DNA of 64,000 nucleotides from Gordionus sp. m RMFG-2023 (lineage: Eukaryota > Nematomorpha > Gordioida > Chordodea > Parachordodidae). The stretch is from positions 13,915,666 to 13,979,665 of the forward strand of contig NC_088778.1 of the NCBI RefSeq assembly GCF_954871325.1, written 5' to 3'. The notes beneath the pieces were generated by a model that saw nothing but the letters and a program-made list of their open reading frames with translations, had not been told where the DNA came from and did not search any database. The position numbers and the translations under genes were made by a program. This document shows positions 35,627 through 48,632 of the stretch, piece after piece (position 1 is the first letter of the stretch; each line of letters begins with the position of its first letter).

Positions 35627-36203
35627 AAAATTATTATTGGACTAGTTACATGATGTTAAGTTATATAACTCATTATTAGAAGTGGTAGGCATAGGGCTAG
35701 GGTTGTAATTTATTGAATCATTAATCTTTTAAAATGTGCTCCTGATCTTTGGTGAATATTAACCTATTTGAACTCCATCCCATATGAGGAGGATGATAAT
35801 TAATGATTATATTATAATACTTTTAAATTTTGTAAAATTATTATTGGACTAGTTACATGATGTTAAGTTATGTAACTCATTATTAAAAGTGGTAGGCAAA
35901 GGGCTAGGGTTGTAATTTATTGAATCATTAATCTTTTAAAATGTGCTCCTGATCTTTGGTGAATATTAACCTATTTGAACTCCATCCCATATGAGGAGGA
36001 TGATAATTAATGATTATATTATAGTACTTTTAAATTTTGTAAAATTATTATTGGACTAGTTACATGATGTTAAGTTATATAACTCATTATTAGAAGTGGT
36101 AGGCAAAGGGCTAGGGTTGTAATTTATTGAATCATTAATCTTTTAAAATGTGCTCCTGAGCTTTGGTGAATATTAACCTATTTAAACTCCATCCCATATG
36201 AGG
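35627..36203. repeat. Tandem triplication of a 207-bp unit
   Basis: Units start at 35627, 35834 and 36041 with AAAATTATTATTGGACTAGT. The first two are complete and the third stops after about 160 bp. Differences between copies are few (for example GGCATAGGG/GGCAAAGGG), which points to recent duplication. Each unit holds CTAGGGTTGTAATTTATTGA and CATCCCATATGAGGAGGATG. No coding frame is shared. Confidence 0.92.
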
Positions 36204-36789
36204 ATATTGCAAAGTCTCTTTGTATTCATTGCTCTTCTTAAGGTTGTTCTATGAATATTAAATCTAGTAGCTATTAATAATGTTTATCTTTTATTGAATT
36301 ATATCATCAATTGCCTGTTTAATTTGTTCATCACTTGATTTTGCACCAAATATTGTTTTGCGAATCATTTCAATATGAATGTATAAATTTTGGCCAATCA
36401 ATGCATGGCCAGACAGTACTCACCTGTCTATTAAGTTTATAATAAATCTTTAAAGTCTAATCTTTTGTGTGAATAATGCCAAATGCCTAAGGATAATATT
36501 TATATAAAATATCAGTAATCTATAGTAATTTTTTACCAAAATAAAAAAATGTGTAACGTGATTATTCCAGAAAAAGGTACTAAAAACAGTTTATTTAAAA
36601 TATTTTTATTGGATTGCTCTATTCGATAAATTAACTTAGATAAGGTAACATATCATAAATATAGATATTTTGATAAATTTTGAGAGAAATTGGTCCAATG
36701 GTGGTGGCCAGTCTTCAAACATAGCCATTTATGGCACATTTCCCCTACTAATAAATTCTTAATGTTCCAAAAAAAAACTATTTTAATTT

Positions 36790-36841
36790 TAAAAAATTAC
36801 CCCCCCCCCCTTCCCATAGAAAATTGCTGGCTGAGCGCCTG
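36790..36841. mobile_element. Right end of a hAT with a poly-C tract
   Basis: A run of C, then TTGCTGGCTGAGCGCCTG at 36824-36841, is the inverse of CAGGCGCTCAGCCAGCAA, a hAT-like terminal repeat followed by a G-tract. The left end is not identified. Confidence 0.4.
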
Positions 36842-37241
36842 GATGAAAATATTTCGGAGATCGATTTTATTTATGAGAATGAATAAATTCACCACTATGA
36901 AATTTCAAATTTGATAAGAATCAATTCCTAAACGCATATGTGAGGAACTAAAATGATAAGATGTTATAAATAATATATTGGAAAATCATTAAGAAAATAT
37001 AAAAATAATTTTGTAAGCACCGCCTTGAATTTTGATCTGATAGTGATTCCGTAAATGAAATCGAGTTTGAACAACTTCCAAAAAAAAGAAAGTTATTTTA
37101 AAATGTTTTGCCAAATAAAGTCATTTGTAGTAGAAAGATGCCCTGAAATTTTGCTTACAAATATGCATTCACAAAATATCTTTTGATTCGTTTTTTTAAA
37201 TGGTAGTTGTGACATATGGTTTCGAGGTATGGACGATATTA

Positions 37242-37330
37242 AGGGAGGCGTAGTAGTTTAGTGGTTTTATTCATGTTGGAATCAGTTTTTCTAAAGCCAA
37301 CCTCTTGGATGAGGTTAGGGTTAAGATCAA
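37242..37330 (+). repeat. Candidate tRNA-derived SINE head
   Basis: TAGTAGTTTAGTGGTTTTAT resembles a pol III A box (TAGCTCAGTGG type), and GGGTTAAGATC about 65 bp later resembles a B box (GGTTCAAGATCC type). The spacing is longer than in a tRNA and no cloverleaf forms by eye, so this may be a SINE head or chance. Confidence 0.3.
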
Positions 37331-37689
37331 AAAGGTCGACAGATATGGAGTGTTAGTATATTTTTTAAGAAAGTTTAAAAAATTGGTCTACCCTGTTGAA
37401 GGAGTGGCCTGGTATTAAAAGGTAATATGAAGTTAGCAGGTCTGAGACTCTCAAAATTTTCTGAACCCGGACCTAACACTGAACCCTTCCTTTAAATTTA
37501 GGATAGGGATTCAGTAAATGTTTTTTTATTAATTTTATATAAAACATTTTTTGCGAAAATCATTTTTGTCGAATAATTTTAAAATTTAACCGCCAAATTT
37601 TCATCAGCCATAATAATATGTATTTCAGGATATTTCTTGTTGTTTTGTTGTATTATAGTAGAACCAAAGAAAAGCACAAATCATAATAA

Positions 37690-37819
37690 AAAAACCTAAT
37701 ATTTGAAATCGCCATTATTAGCTGTAAAAATCAAAAACAAATAAAATATATTTTAAAAAAATCGGGCTAATTTAAAAAAAAAATCCGGGCCGTACAAATG
37801 GTACCTCTGCAGGTCTCTG
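37690..37819. repeat. Copy of the GC-rich dispersed repeat
   Basis: It shares the ATTTGAAATCGCCATTATTA core with 21033-21338, then ATCCGGGCCGTACAAATGGT and the end ACCTCTGCAGGTCTCTG. The left boundary is unclear. Confidence 0.65.
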
Positions 37820-38684
37820 ATAAATACAAAATATAATAAAATAAATTTTAAAAAAATGATATCTGCTATTTTAACTAAAATGTATAAGTTCTTACTTCTC
37901 TAGACTCCGAATCCTGAACCCGAACCTAGTTTATGGATTTTTCACTGATGAACCCTTTTTTTTAGAACAAGGGTTCACAGCCTTCGAAGTTTTACTTTAT
38001 ATTACAGAATAAATTATGTACTCATGTTTTAAGTATTGTGAGAATAAGAAAGAATTAAAGATGATGTTTAAACAGAATTTATAAATAAAATGCATGTTAA
38101 AGTTTTTTGATTTAAAACTTAAAATCGTTAACATTTGTTTTTTTTTAAATTTTCACTTTTTTCCTTTCTTTGGAACTCGTCTCACCCTACAGCTATCTTA
38201 AATATGCAACTACTTATATTATATTTGATATATTAAGATTTTTACACAAAATTATATTACGAGCATATTAACTTACCGCATAAGTAGAAAACCCACCAGC
38301 TCACGGGAAATTATGCAGACCCTATTCCTAGCATAAATAGGTCGGGTTTTATTTTGACAAGAATCCTAATATACCTTGTTTTATCCATATTTTTTTGAAT
38401 TTCAAAGAGATATGTACCTTTTTATTTTTTAAAATATTTCGTCCATGGGTTCAGGTCTTTTTACGAATTTTTGTTTAGGAGTAAATAAATCCGAGAATAA
38501 AAGAGTACTTATTACTAAATTTAGAAGAAAATCAAATAAAAATTTTAATAAGAGCCGGGCTAGGTTAATTTATTTAAGAACAAATTATTTGCTCAGTTTT
38601 TTAATGGAAATACAGTTTTCAAATAATTATTTGTACAATTATTATTAAAAAAGAGAAGTTTTAAAATATTTGAACAGTTTTTAA

Positions 38685-39384
38685 CAGGTACCCGACCGTA
38701 ACGAACCTTTAAACCATTATAAACCGTTATAAATATTTGAACCGTAACCTAAACTGAACCGATATAATTATTTTTTGAAGGAGTAAAAAGAACAACCGGT
38801 TCAAACCAGTTCAGTTTTTATATTTTAGGAATCAACCGTTATAAATATTTGAACCGTAACCTAAACTGAACCGATATAATTATTTTTTGAAGGAGTAAAA
38901 AGAACAACCGGTTCAAACCAGTTCAGTTTTTATATTTTAGGAATCGAAAAAATTTAAATACCCAGTATTTTATAAACTTGCTCTTATAGTACTGGCAGTT
39001 CCCGCAACACAATTTTCTGTAAAAAGGGCCTTTTCTGGGCAAAATTTGAGTTATCTTCACAGCGAACAAATATGAATCCATTTATATTAGAAAGTATGCG
39101 TTCAAATAATATATTTAAAGATGAGTTATTTTGAATCTTATATATTTTTTTTATATATAATTAATAGATGCTTATAATAAATATAAATTAGACGATGGTG
39201 TTGCTTCAATAAAAAAAAATTTCTAACCGTAATGAACCATTATAAACCTTTACAATTAGCTGAACCGAACCGAACCTTTATAAATTTTTTCTTAAGAACC
39301 GTAATCTAAATTTAACCATTATAATTTTTTAAATACTGAACCGTAACCAAACTGAACCGTTGTAAATAACGGTTCGGGTCCCTG
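38685..39384 (+). mobile_element. hAT element remnant with exact target duplication
   Basis: The left end CAGGTACCCGACCGTAACGA and right end AACGGTTCGGGTCCCTG are inverted. Exact flanks GTTTTTAA occur at 38677-38684 and 39385-39392. Words of the type GAACCGTAACC/AACCGTTATAAA are spread through the sub-ends. The coding relic KLALIVLAVPATQFSVKRAF then SGQNLSYLHSEQI (38968-39070) is the hAT C-terminal dimerisation motif (VPATQxSVERAFS). The 700-bp copy lacks most of a transposase. A 112-bp duplication lies inside. Confidence 0.9.
38722..38945. repeat. 112-bp tandem duplication inside the hAT
   Basis: Units at 38722-38833 and 38834-38945 start AACCGTTATAAATATTTGAA and show no obvious mismatch, so the duplication is young. 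Confidence 0.9.
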
Positions 39385-39392
39385 GTTTTTAA

Positions 39393-42357
39393 TCAAAATA
39401 CTAAGTTTTTTTATTGAAATGTGCATTTTTTTTAAATCTTAATAAAAGAGATATAGGTTAGAGTTAACATTAGGGATATAAATTAATGAAAAAACCATGT
39501 AAAACAAAAAAATTTAAATATTAAAAACGAAAAAAACAGCAAATAAAAAGTGTACAAAAAAAGGCTTAAATCAATTTAACGAAATTTTTAAACTCACAAA
39601 AATTAAATTTAAAAATTATTAATTTTTATAAACTCAAATTTTACAAAATATGCGAGTTATAAAAATGAATAAGAAAATGAAAAATCATCAAAATTTGATA
39701 AATTATAATTAAAGAAAGTGATATTCTAGATCAGCAAACCGCCCAAACGGGCTTCGGGCAAGACCTAATATTTTTAAGAATGATTCGGGCCTGGTAGAAC
39801 TTAAATTATGAAGTGAAACAGATATATTTTAAAAATTTTGCAAGAAACAAGGCGCTAATAATTTTTTTTATTTGTTTGTAGATTTATTAAAAACTCGATT
39901 ATGTTCAGTGTCATAATGTTACTGTATTGAAAAAAAGAATTATTTTCTATATTTAATAAATTTGAGCCGGGCGGACAAATAATTTTATATTTGAAGTCGG
40001 ACTTTTCGGAATAAATAAAAATACAATTTATTTGGAATCGGGGTGGGTTGAACAACTTTTTTTTTAAATCGGGTTAGGCAGGAAATATTTGGAATAAAAA
40101 TTCGGGCTGGGCTTAAATATTTAGAACCAATGCAGATATTGTGATATTGAAAAATTTACAATAAGATTTGTAGATTATATTTTCCTTAAAATGTAGTAAT
40201 AAAAATAAATTAAAAAAAAAATCATGTTAGTTATTTTCGTTTGTTTATTTAATCACTAGTTACTATAGAGGCGTTACATAAAATCTTAAACACCCCCCTC
40301 CCCTTCGCAAAAGATGTTAATTTTCTATTCGAGGCCATTTGAGGCGTTAGAACCCTGCAAGTTGTCCTGTGTAGGGATCAGGTTTAAATAATAATTATAA
40401 TTCTTCTGCAGAGTTTGAAAAAAATTTCAAAAATTGCAAGCCGGGTATTGTCTTGGGCAGAAATAATTTGATATAACAGGGTCGGATTTGCAAAAATTTG
40501 GCTTGGGCCCACCCGCATCAATAAATTTTTAGGGATTATTGTGCCTCTGTTGACATACATTATAATTCGGTGAATAGTATCCTAAGGATTTCATTGACTC
40601 CAGTTTTTAGTTAACTATAAATATTTAAATAATTCATTACCGGTTTTTCATTTTTTTAAAGATCTGATGCTGGAAGCATATTCCAGCATGTATGGAATAC
40701 CTACCCACCTCCTCAAGATTTTTCCAAAATAGAAATTTTAAATAAAAATTAAAAAAAAAAAAATTTAGTCTATCAAAAAATTTTTAAATAATTAATTGTA
40801 AATTTTAAAATTTTAAGCATCCATTGAACCTCGGCAAAATAAAAAAAGTATAGTAATACTTCGCTAGTGTTTAAATCACTTAACTTTGGTCAGTTTCGGT
40901 TAAGTCAAGTTTTTAGCCTAAAAAATTGACTTAAACCTCTAGGTTGAGTTTAAAATTGATTTCTTGGGGGATAAAAGCTTGGCTAGGCTGTTTTAAAGTT
41001 ATGTTAGGACATTTAACAATACTATTCGACGATCCTACATAGTAGGTAATCTATTCATAGAATACTATTCCGGCAAAATTAAATCTTTCAAAATTTAAAA
41101 TATAGCGCCTAAAATTATTTATTTGCAAATTTATTAAAAACTCAGATTTTCTAAACCTCTACCTACGAGCGACCACGATATGTATATTTTTATTTTAGTT
41201 GTTTTTGTAAAAACCCCCAAAATAACCGTGTAATTATTTTTTAAATTATGCTCATTTCAAATTTTAAAAAAAAGATCTGTGCAATCAATTAATTTTTAAA
41301 CTGACTAATCCTTAGTTTGAGATTATTTTACTTCGAACTCAATTTATTTTATCATTTTTCGCAAAATTTAGTGCTTGATTACATATACGTCGTATTATAT
41401 GGAATCTATGGAATTCGGAATCTCTCACTTTTGAGGGATATTTTAAAATTTGAAACATATCGAATTTCAGTTTATGCCATCAAATTTGTGTATTTATCAA
41501 TTTATATGAAAAATCAATATAAGTTAAGTGTTGTTCAAAGGTTTGCTACAAAACTGCCTGAAATTACAGTGTGGATATCATATATATGCTGAGTACATTT
41601 CCGGTCAAATCAGACCAATGAATAACATCAAAGAATCCAACTAAAAAATCTGGCTAAATAGTCATAAATTTTTAAATTCCATAAAATATCTTGGGTTTTA
41701 ATATTAAGTAAATTAATGTTAAAATAAATAGCTGTATATTTCATTCAAATTTTATTAATTAAACCTGTTTTTTTTGCTACACCAAAATGAACATTGGCTG
41801 TAAGGTCATCGGTAATATCACCCTACAAAAATCACGCTTATGATAGCACAAAAATTTCTACTTATGTCGGAATAAAAACTTTAAAAAACATCTTCTTTAA
41901 TTAACCAATAATGCAGCTAAAAAAAGAGTATATTTAACCCTTCGATAATGATTCAATAGTAGCTATGAAGTGTTATAATGAATTTGGTAGATCTACAAAA
42001 AAAACTTAAAGAAATAGTGAATGCATAATTGAATACGCAAGTTTCGTAAAAAATCTCAATTGTTCTTGCCATAAAAGTCTTTATAAACATTTTGAACCTT
42101 TAAAAATATATTTTCTCTTTTTAAATATCCACCAATAATTTTGAAATAATTTTTTGAGACCATTAGTAGAAGCCTATCTAGGCTTGATCTTAAAGCAGTC
42201 ATTTAGATAAAATAATAAAAATGCTTGAATACAATGATTTTATGTTAATCGATTTATTATCAATTATAGAGGATATGAGCGACATAATAAAGACTTAATA
42301 TAAGCATGGATTATATTGTATTGTAAAATCCTTACAAGTTTTCTAACATAGACAAAG
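39393..42357. other. Repeat-derived interval without recognised genes
   Basis: Degenerate GC-rich repeats occur near 39725-40135 (AAACGGGCTTCGGGCAAGAC, GGGCTGGGCTTAAA) and 40400-40555 (TCGGATTTGCAAAAATTTGG). At 40873-41022 a block starts TAGTGTTTAAATCACTTAAC and ends GACATTTAACAATACTA, a possible decayed member of the AGTGTTGTTAAAC MITE family. The open frame at 41317-41592 is Tyr/Ile/Leu-rich and not convincing. Confidence 0.4.
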
Positions 42358-44950
42358 CAGTGGCCCCTACAACGGGAAGGGGGTCCGAAGCAACTGCTTT
42401 AGTAAATTTGAGTGGGGGAAAATTTTCTTTATTATTTAATTATTTACTGTTTTGTTACATCCATCATGATCAATTGATTTCTGGTTTATAAATGTAATAA
42501 TAAGACCCCCCCCCCAATTAATATTTACAAATATCTATTGACGGAAACTTGGTCGATGTTTAGTAAATTAGGTTGTTATCCTAGATTTCTTGTCACAAAT
42601 TATTTTTCCAATTTAAAAATATGCCTAAAAATATTAACCAAAAAAAATACAAATGCCTAATTAAAAATTGCAAATCGCATAATATAAGAGATGATTAGAA
42701 ATTAGATTACTTATAGTATTAAAATGAATAAAGTTTTTTGCTTAACATGTCTCTTATTTGGAGGTCTACACACAAATTCAAAATGGAATGTGAAGGTCTA
42801 GATAAATGGCAGAATATTAATCGTGATATTATTCTGCATGAATCTTTACAGGCACATATGATGGCCGATTATGGAAGACTTTCTCACAATAAAAATTCAA
42901 TATTAAAATTTATAACAACCCAGAAAGAATGTGTAGATAATAACCGTTCTATCATAAGAATTATAATAAGATGTTTAGATTATTTAATATCTCGTAACCA
43001 AGCCTTCTGGGGGAACAGGCAACAAGAAGGCAATATGATGGCCCTTATTAAGCTTCAGATTCTGAATCTGTACTAAAAATGTATATACAACAAAATAAAG
43101 AAAGAAATAGGGATTAAAAACGAAATTATATTCAAATCTATTATTATATAATAGCATAAATATTCTCATAGAAACCATGAAAAATATGGTTATAAAAAAA
43201 AATTCAAAATGTGATTACATTTAACAGGTGCTTTAATAGCTTTGATAGTAAATTATGTTGAAAATAGTGAGACGCCGAAGCCTGTTGAAAGACTGATTGA
43301 CATATATTGTACGGGAAATACCACAGGTCTCGATATTAAGCATAATATAATATCTAAACTTGGCTCGATAAATTTACCCCTTGAATTTCTAGTTGCGCAA
43401 AGTTATGATGGCGCCTCAAACATGAGTGGAAGAATCAATGGTGTGCAGGCCTTGATTAGAGCAGAGGCGCCAAAGGCAGCTTTTATTTGGTGTTATTGTC
43501 ATCGATTAAATTTAATCATTGTTAAATTATGCCAATCAATTTAAGAACTTCGAAATGTTCTAGGAATACTAGATGAGATTTATATCTATTTTAATGGTGT
43601 GAAAAGATATGAGGTACTCAAAAAATGTCAGTGTAATGATCTAACGAATTCTACGCATCAAGAATACCACTCGGTAATATTATCTTATTTATTTAGATTT
43701 AAAATGTTTTTTTTATTTAGAAGCTGGCTATCGTCATATAAAGCTATTGTAAATTTTTTTCTACTTTATGATGCTTTGAGGGCAGCCTTAACAAATTTAA
43801 AGGATTCTAAAGATCCTGCCACTTCCACTATGGCTAGTGCTATAATCTTTAGAATAGAAAAATTTGATTTTATCTTATCACTTTGTGTTTTGGATAAAAT
43901 ATTGTTGATAACAAGTTTGGCTTGTACAAAATTGCAAACCATTTCGAAGGATATAAGGTTTGCAATAAATCAAATTCAATTGGCAAATGATTGCTTAATT
44001 AATTTGATAAGTATAATATAAATTATTGTCTTAATTATTTTTTAATCTAATAGATAATAACACTGAATTTTTGGATGTTTTTTCAAAGGCACAAGATTTT
44101 ATGAAGGAGAAAAATCTACCTTTTGATTTTGAAAGTTCTAGACTTCAAACATTACAATCCAAAAAGGAGAGGTATATATACTTTCATCATTAAATATAGA
44201 AATTTTTTTAGCTTTAAAATAGGTGTGTTTGCAGTTTAACGAAAGATTTAATGATGATTCGATGAAATTTTTACATCAAACATCATTTTTAACGCCAAAA
44301 GGAATGGCAGAAAAATCAATTTTTAAAAAGATATCGAGGATATATGTGAATTTTACAATTTAAATTCAAGTCAAATTTTCGAAGAAATGTTGAAGTTTAG
44401 AAATATTTATAAGTTGGCCAAAATGGGGAATGTAATTATTACTCTTTTCAAGGGGGTACTTTTCAGGGGGGTATTCTGCTTCATTCGCTCAGAAAGTGTA
44501 GGGACCACTGAGTCGAAGCATATAAAGAAGTAGCTCAGAATTATTCAAAAGCCAATATATAATATATTGAAAAAGGATATGATTTTAATAACAATAAATA
44601 TAAAATCTTTAAATTATGATAATGAAAGATACAATCAAGTTAGAACATTTTAAACGAATTATAGATTAAATAATGTAAAGTAGTTGTCTAATTCATAAAA
44701 AAGGAGTATCATCAAAAAAATGGGTAAAATTTTTAAATTCAAATCAAGCTGTACTTAGAGCAGGTTTTGAATATGTATATTCAATTCCTCATTCAAATGC
44801 CCATATATAGAATTTTTAATGAATAATTGTTGGCGTAAAAATCAATCTTCTCACTCATTTGATTAATTAGAAGCTGAATTTATGGTAAAGCAAAATTTTA
44901 AATTGCGAAGAGTTCACGATATTTATTTCTAGAGATAAGAAACTTTTAAA
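42358..44950 (+). mobile_element. Decayed hAT with ZMYM/DUF4371-type transposase
   Basis: A left end CAGTGGCCCCTACAACGGGA with a G-tract is at 42358. A TTF-type zinc finger start (MNKVFCLTCLLFGG, 42724) is followed in other frames by DKWQNINRDIILHESLQAHM and DYLISRNQAFWGNRQQEGNM (42795-43040). Next come EFLVAQSYDGASNMSGRING and FIWCYCHRLNLIIVKLCQSI (43383-43541). Further remnants run to about 44940 (KSIFKKISRIYVNF, ESVGTTESKHIKK). The motif order is the standard one: zinc finger, DUF4371 catalytic part with DGASNMSG and CHRLNL, then the C-terminal region. At least four shifts or stops separate the pieces. The right terminal repeat was not found. Confidence 0.82.
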
Positions 44951-47435
44951 TAAGGTTCTAGATAAATATATATGTAAATTTCTATTTAATTATTTTATAT
45001 TTAAACTGTGTAAATATGCATTATTTAAATAAAGATTAAATTCGTAATTTGATAAAAAATAACTCACTAATACTTGTATAAAATGTAATTGCGTTTATCC
45101 CGCTTTTCGTTTTAATCTTTAAAATCCTGCAAATTCACTTTTTGAATATGGCAAGTCTAATCCCAATACGACTAAATTAAACTTATATCATTTATAAGTA
45201 TTTATATTTATTAAAGAAGAATATAATAGGATATAGTTTTAAATTTTAATGAACTTTCCGTGTTTTTTGACGCTCAAATAGATAAGGAAAGTTCAGGAAG
45301 CTTGAAGAAAACAAAATACTTAAATAATTCCTTATTCGTATTCTAATAAATTATCATCATTTCGACATTTATCTAATATTGGATTAAAAATAAATTTTAT
45401 TTGCATATTTTTTTTTTGAAAAGTAAAAAATTTGCATTATTAAAATTTAAAAAATAATGATTGTGAAAATAAAATTTAAAAAAATAAGCGAGTTATAAAA
45501 TTTAAAAAAATAAGCGAGTTCCAATATTTACGAATAATTTTTACATTATTCTTATTGGAATTTTGTAACTCCTCTTCGTAAAATTTTGTACCTTGCCTCT
45601 TTACTGAACTTGATATTAAAAGCAGAGTTCCCTGTCGTTAATCAAATTGATAACTTGGGATTCGAAGCTGGAGTAGAGTTAGTTTATATGAGATAGCAAG
45701 GGTTTAATGTTGTCAAAACCATCCTTTTTTTGCTGTTCATCTGCTTTAAAAGACACTCATAAAGAAATACCCTCATTTTTACAAATTACTTAATTATTAA
45801 AAAAAAAGGATTTTAAATAAACAAAAATGGTTTCTTGGAAATTTATTTTACGCCTTTTTTAAGAAAAAATATTTGTTTTCTATCTTTGTTTTAAAATACT
45901 ATATTTACATTGGCTTATTTGTAGAGTAGAAAAATTTCTTAAAAAAAATTTCTTGAAATTGTTTTGAGTCATTCATTAGTTAAAATATAAAATTTATATA
46001 TTTAAATTTTTTTTTTTAAAAAAATATCGTAAAAAGAAAATAAGACGAATTTTGATGACAAGTTTTCTTGAAAATTGTAATTATTGTTTACATTTTTAGG
46101 ATTTTCAAAGAAAATTAATTTTATTATGAGAATGTCTGCCTCTGCGTGCAGCAAATTATTTATTATGAGAATGTCTGCTTTTTTGTGCAGCAGTAATGGA
46201 TAAATATCTGGTTGATGAATTATCAGGTTCAATGAGAAATCATAAAAGTAGTGGTTCAGGCAAAACCATCTAGACCCTTTCCTCTCAGGCCAATGACGCT
46301 GATTCTCCTTGATGACTGAAAATTAACTATGCATGTTGACTGGTAGGTTACCTACTAAACTTTTAGTTACGCCATTTCGTACTCCCAGGGCCCTCTATCA
46401 CTGAAGGGGGGGGGTACAAATAAAATGTTTCACTGAAATATTGAGGGGATGAAGCACCTACCTTCTTAGCCCTCAAAATAAATCTATATAAGACGGGTAG
46501 ATATTTTAGCTTGGTTTTTATGAATCGTTTACCTATATTATAACCAAAATTAATGTGTGCACAATTTCATAGGTTTTATGTATTATGAGTTATTCATGTT
46601 TTTTAAGGCTACTCGATAAAAAAAAATATCCCACGTTAACCCTTGAGTTTCACCGTTTAATTAAATTTTGGTAAAAAAATTTATTAAATTGGCTTCGTCA
46701 CGATCTACTTACCTCCATATTCTAAGAATTTTCAGAACCACCATAAACTTTTGAGTATTATTTTAATTTAAAAAAAATCAATTTTTTATATAGTAAAAAA
46801 AAAAGCATGGTTCAATATCACTACTTACTAAATCGTTTTATAAAAATGATTACCTTTACGAAAATCATAAAATATTTGTCAAAATATGTTCTAGATAGAT
46901 GAGATTGTGTGCACAACTTGATATCTGCAAAACTTATTGAGGAATATATATGATATTGAAAGTTGGAGAAAAAATTATCTCACCTTGCCTCTCGATGGTT
47001 AGTTAATAAATACCATTGAAAATTTCCATTTTATAATCAAATTTTCTATTTCGTTCATCAGCGGGCCTCCGTGACATAATCTTATGGAGTCTAGACTATA
47101 GCAAGTTCTGTATATACTCTTCCCCCGGGTTAGACAAACAAAAGTGTCGCTATAGAAAACCGAGTTTCTTTTTAATTTATAAATTTATATACTTATATCT
47201 ATTGATTTGTTCGAATATAATTGGGTAGTGCTAAATATCTGATGATTCCTCTTTTTATACAGGCATATGCCTTGAAAAATCCCAAAAGCATCAATGCTTG
47301 AGTTTACTTATGCTTTCTTCAAATTTGAGCTATATTTTTTAAGGAGAACCCGAGAAAGAGATGATATTTTTTGATTAAATAGCTGGCAAAATATCGGCTA
47401 TAAAATAATTACTCAAATATATGTTTTAATAAAAC
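44951..47435. other. AT-rich interval without recognised genes
   Basis: Seen here are a near-exact direct repeat of TTATTATGAGAATGTCTGC with a following TGCAGCA (46121-46192) and a doublet of AAAAAATAAGCGAGTT (45480-45520). An eight-G run follows CCAGGGCCCTCTATCACTGA at 46388. No transposase or host exon is recognisable. Confidence 0.4.
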
Positions 47436-47443
47436 ATGGACAC

Positions 47444-47602
47444 CAAAGGTCCATTAAACACGACCCAACCAGAAAACCCAACCCATCGATCCGAATCGCC
47501 CGTTTCAAGGTCTGTTAGTAATTTTTATTTCGGGTGAGAAAATCTTTTTCAAAAAAAATTTAGAATTGGGTCATAAAAAATTTCTCGCCTTGCAAGTCTC
47601 TA
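47444..47602. mobile_element. 159-bp MITE of the AGAGACCTGCA family
   Basis: Exact flanks ATGGACAC (47436-47443 and 47603-47610) bound a block that ends GCCTTGCAAGTCTCTA and starts CAAAGGTCCATTAAACACG. Inside are CCGAATCGCCCG and TTTCGGGTGAGAAAATC. The 8-bp duplication supports hAT transposition. The inverted ends are weakly conserved. Confidence 0.7.
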
Positions 47603-48632
47603 ATGGACACATTCCTAAGTATAATGAATTCTAAAAGTTTGTATCTTATGAACTTTATATGAACTAAAAAGGTTTAATGGTCAAGTAAATTAGACAAGAT
47701 AAGTTTCATAAGATGTGACGAAAAGATTAACACAAAATATTTTTTTAAGATATATTTGAAATGATAAACACAGGTAAAAATGTCTAAATTTTTTTATATT
47801 TTATATTTAGACTTAAATAATATTTAATTAGCAAAAAAAAATATAATAATTTTGAAACAAAAATGAAAAATGAGGTATATACTATAAAGAAGATTTTATT
47901 AAATATAATGTCAAAATCTCTTAACCCTCAAGGGTTTAATATAAAATGTCACAAAAATTATTATAAATTTTTTAAAGGTATTTTTTTTTTGATATAATAT
48001 TTTCTTTTTTTAAGCTATTAAAAAAATTCGAAATATTTGTGGGTATGAAAATTGGATTATATCAATTTGTTTGTCAAGATAAAAGCTCCGAGGGACTTTT
48101 TAGTAAAAAAAATTGTAAACTAAAAACAAATTAGATATTATATTTTAGCAACTTAGACTAAAAATAAATTTCCATCATTATTTTAGATTATCATACAGGG
48201 TAAACATTTGTATAGGTCAAAATAACAAGCCCCATTAATTCACAGTATCCCTTAAGGTCGGTGTAATTTATAAATATTAAAAAAGTTGTTATTTTGAAGA
48301 TTTAAATTTTAAAACCTATATTTCCACCCTAGGTGGAAACGATTTTGAAATAGTTTTTAGATAACACAGACTCACTTTTGGTGAGCAGAAGCATTGGCAT
48401 CACTAGGGATTGGCAAGAGCTTAAAACACCTAATTAGCACTCACCTAAAATATTGTTTCTATTTAAGTAAAATGAAAAAATTGGCTTTCTACCATCTGCT
48501 CTAAACTAAATGATAAGAATGAGAAATTCCTCTTCGTAGAAGCAGATAGATGCATCTTTAGTACAATGTATTGGCTGGATTTTTAATTTTGGCTAGTTAA
48601 GACGGTTAATAAACTTTGGACATAATCTTTAT

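Noticed and set aside
36690-36914. 74-residue plus-strand frame with a Pro run
   Set aside because: Runs through a poly-C tract and a hAT terminal repeat; a chance frame.
42984-43178. Minus-strand frame in the hAT at 42358-44950
   Set aside because: Lies opposite the recognisable DUF4371 coding relic on the plus strand.
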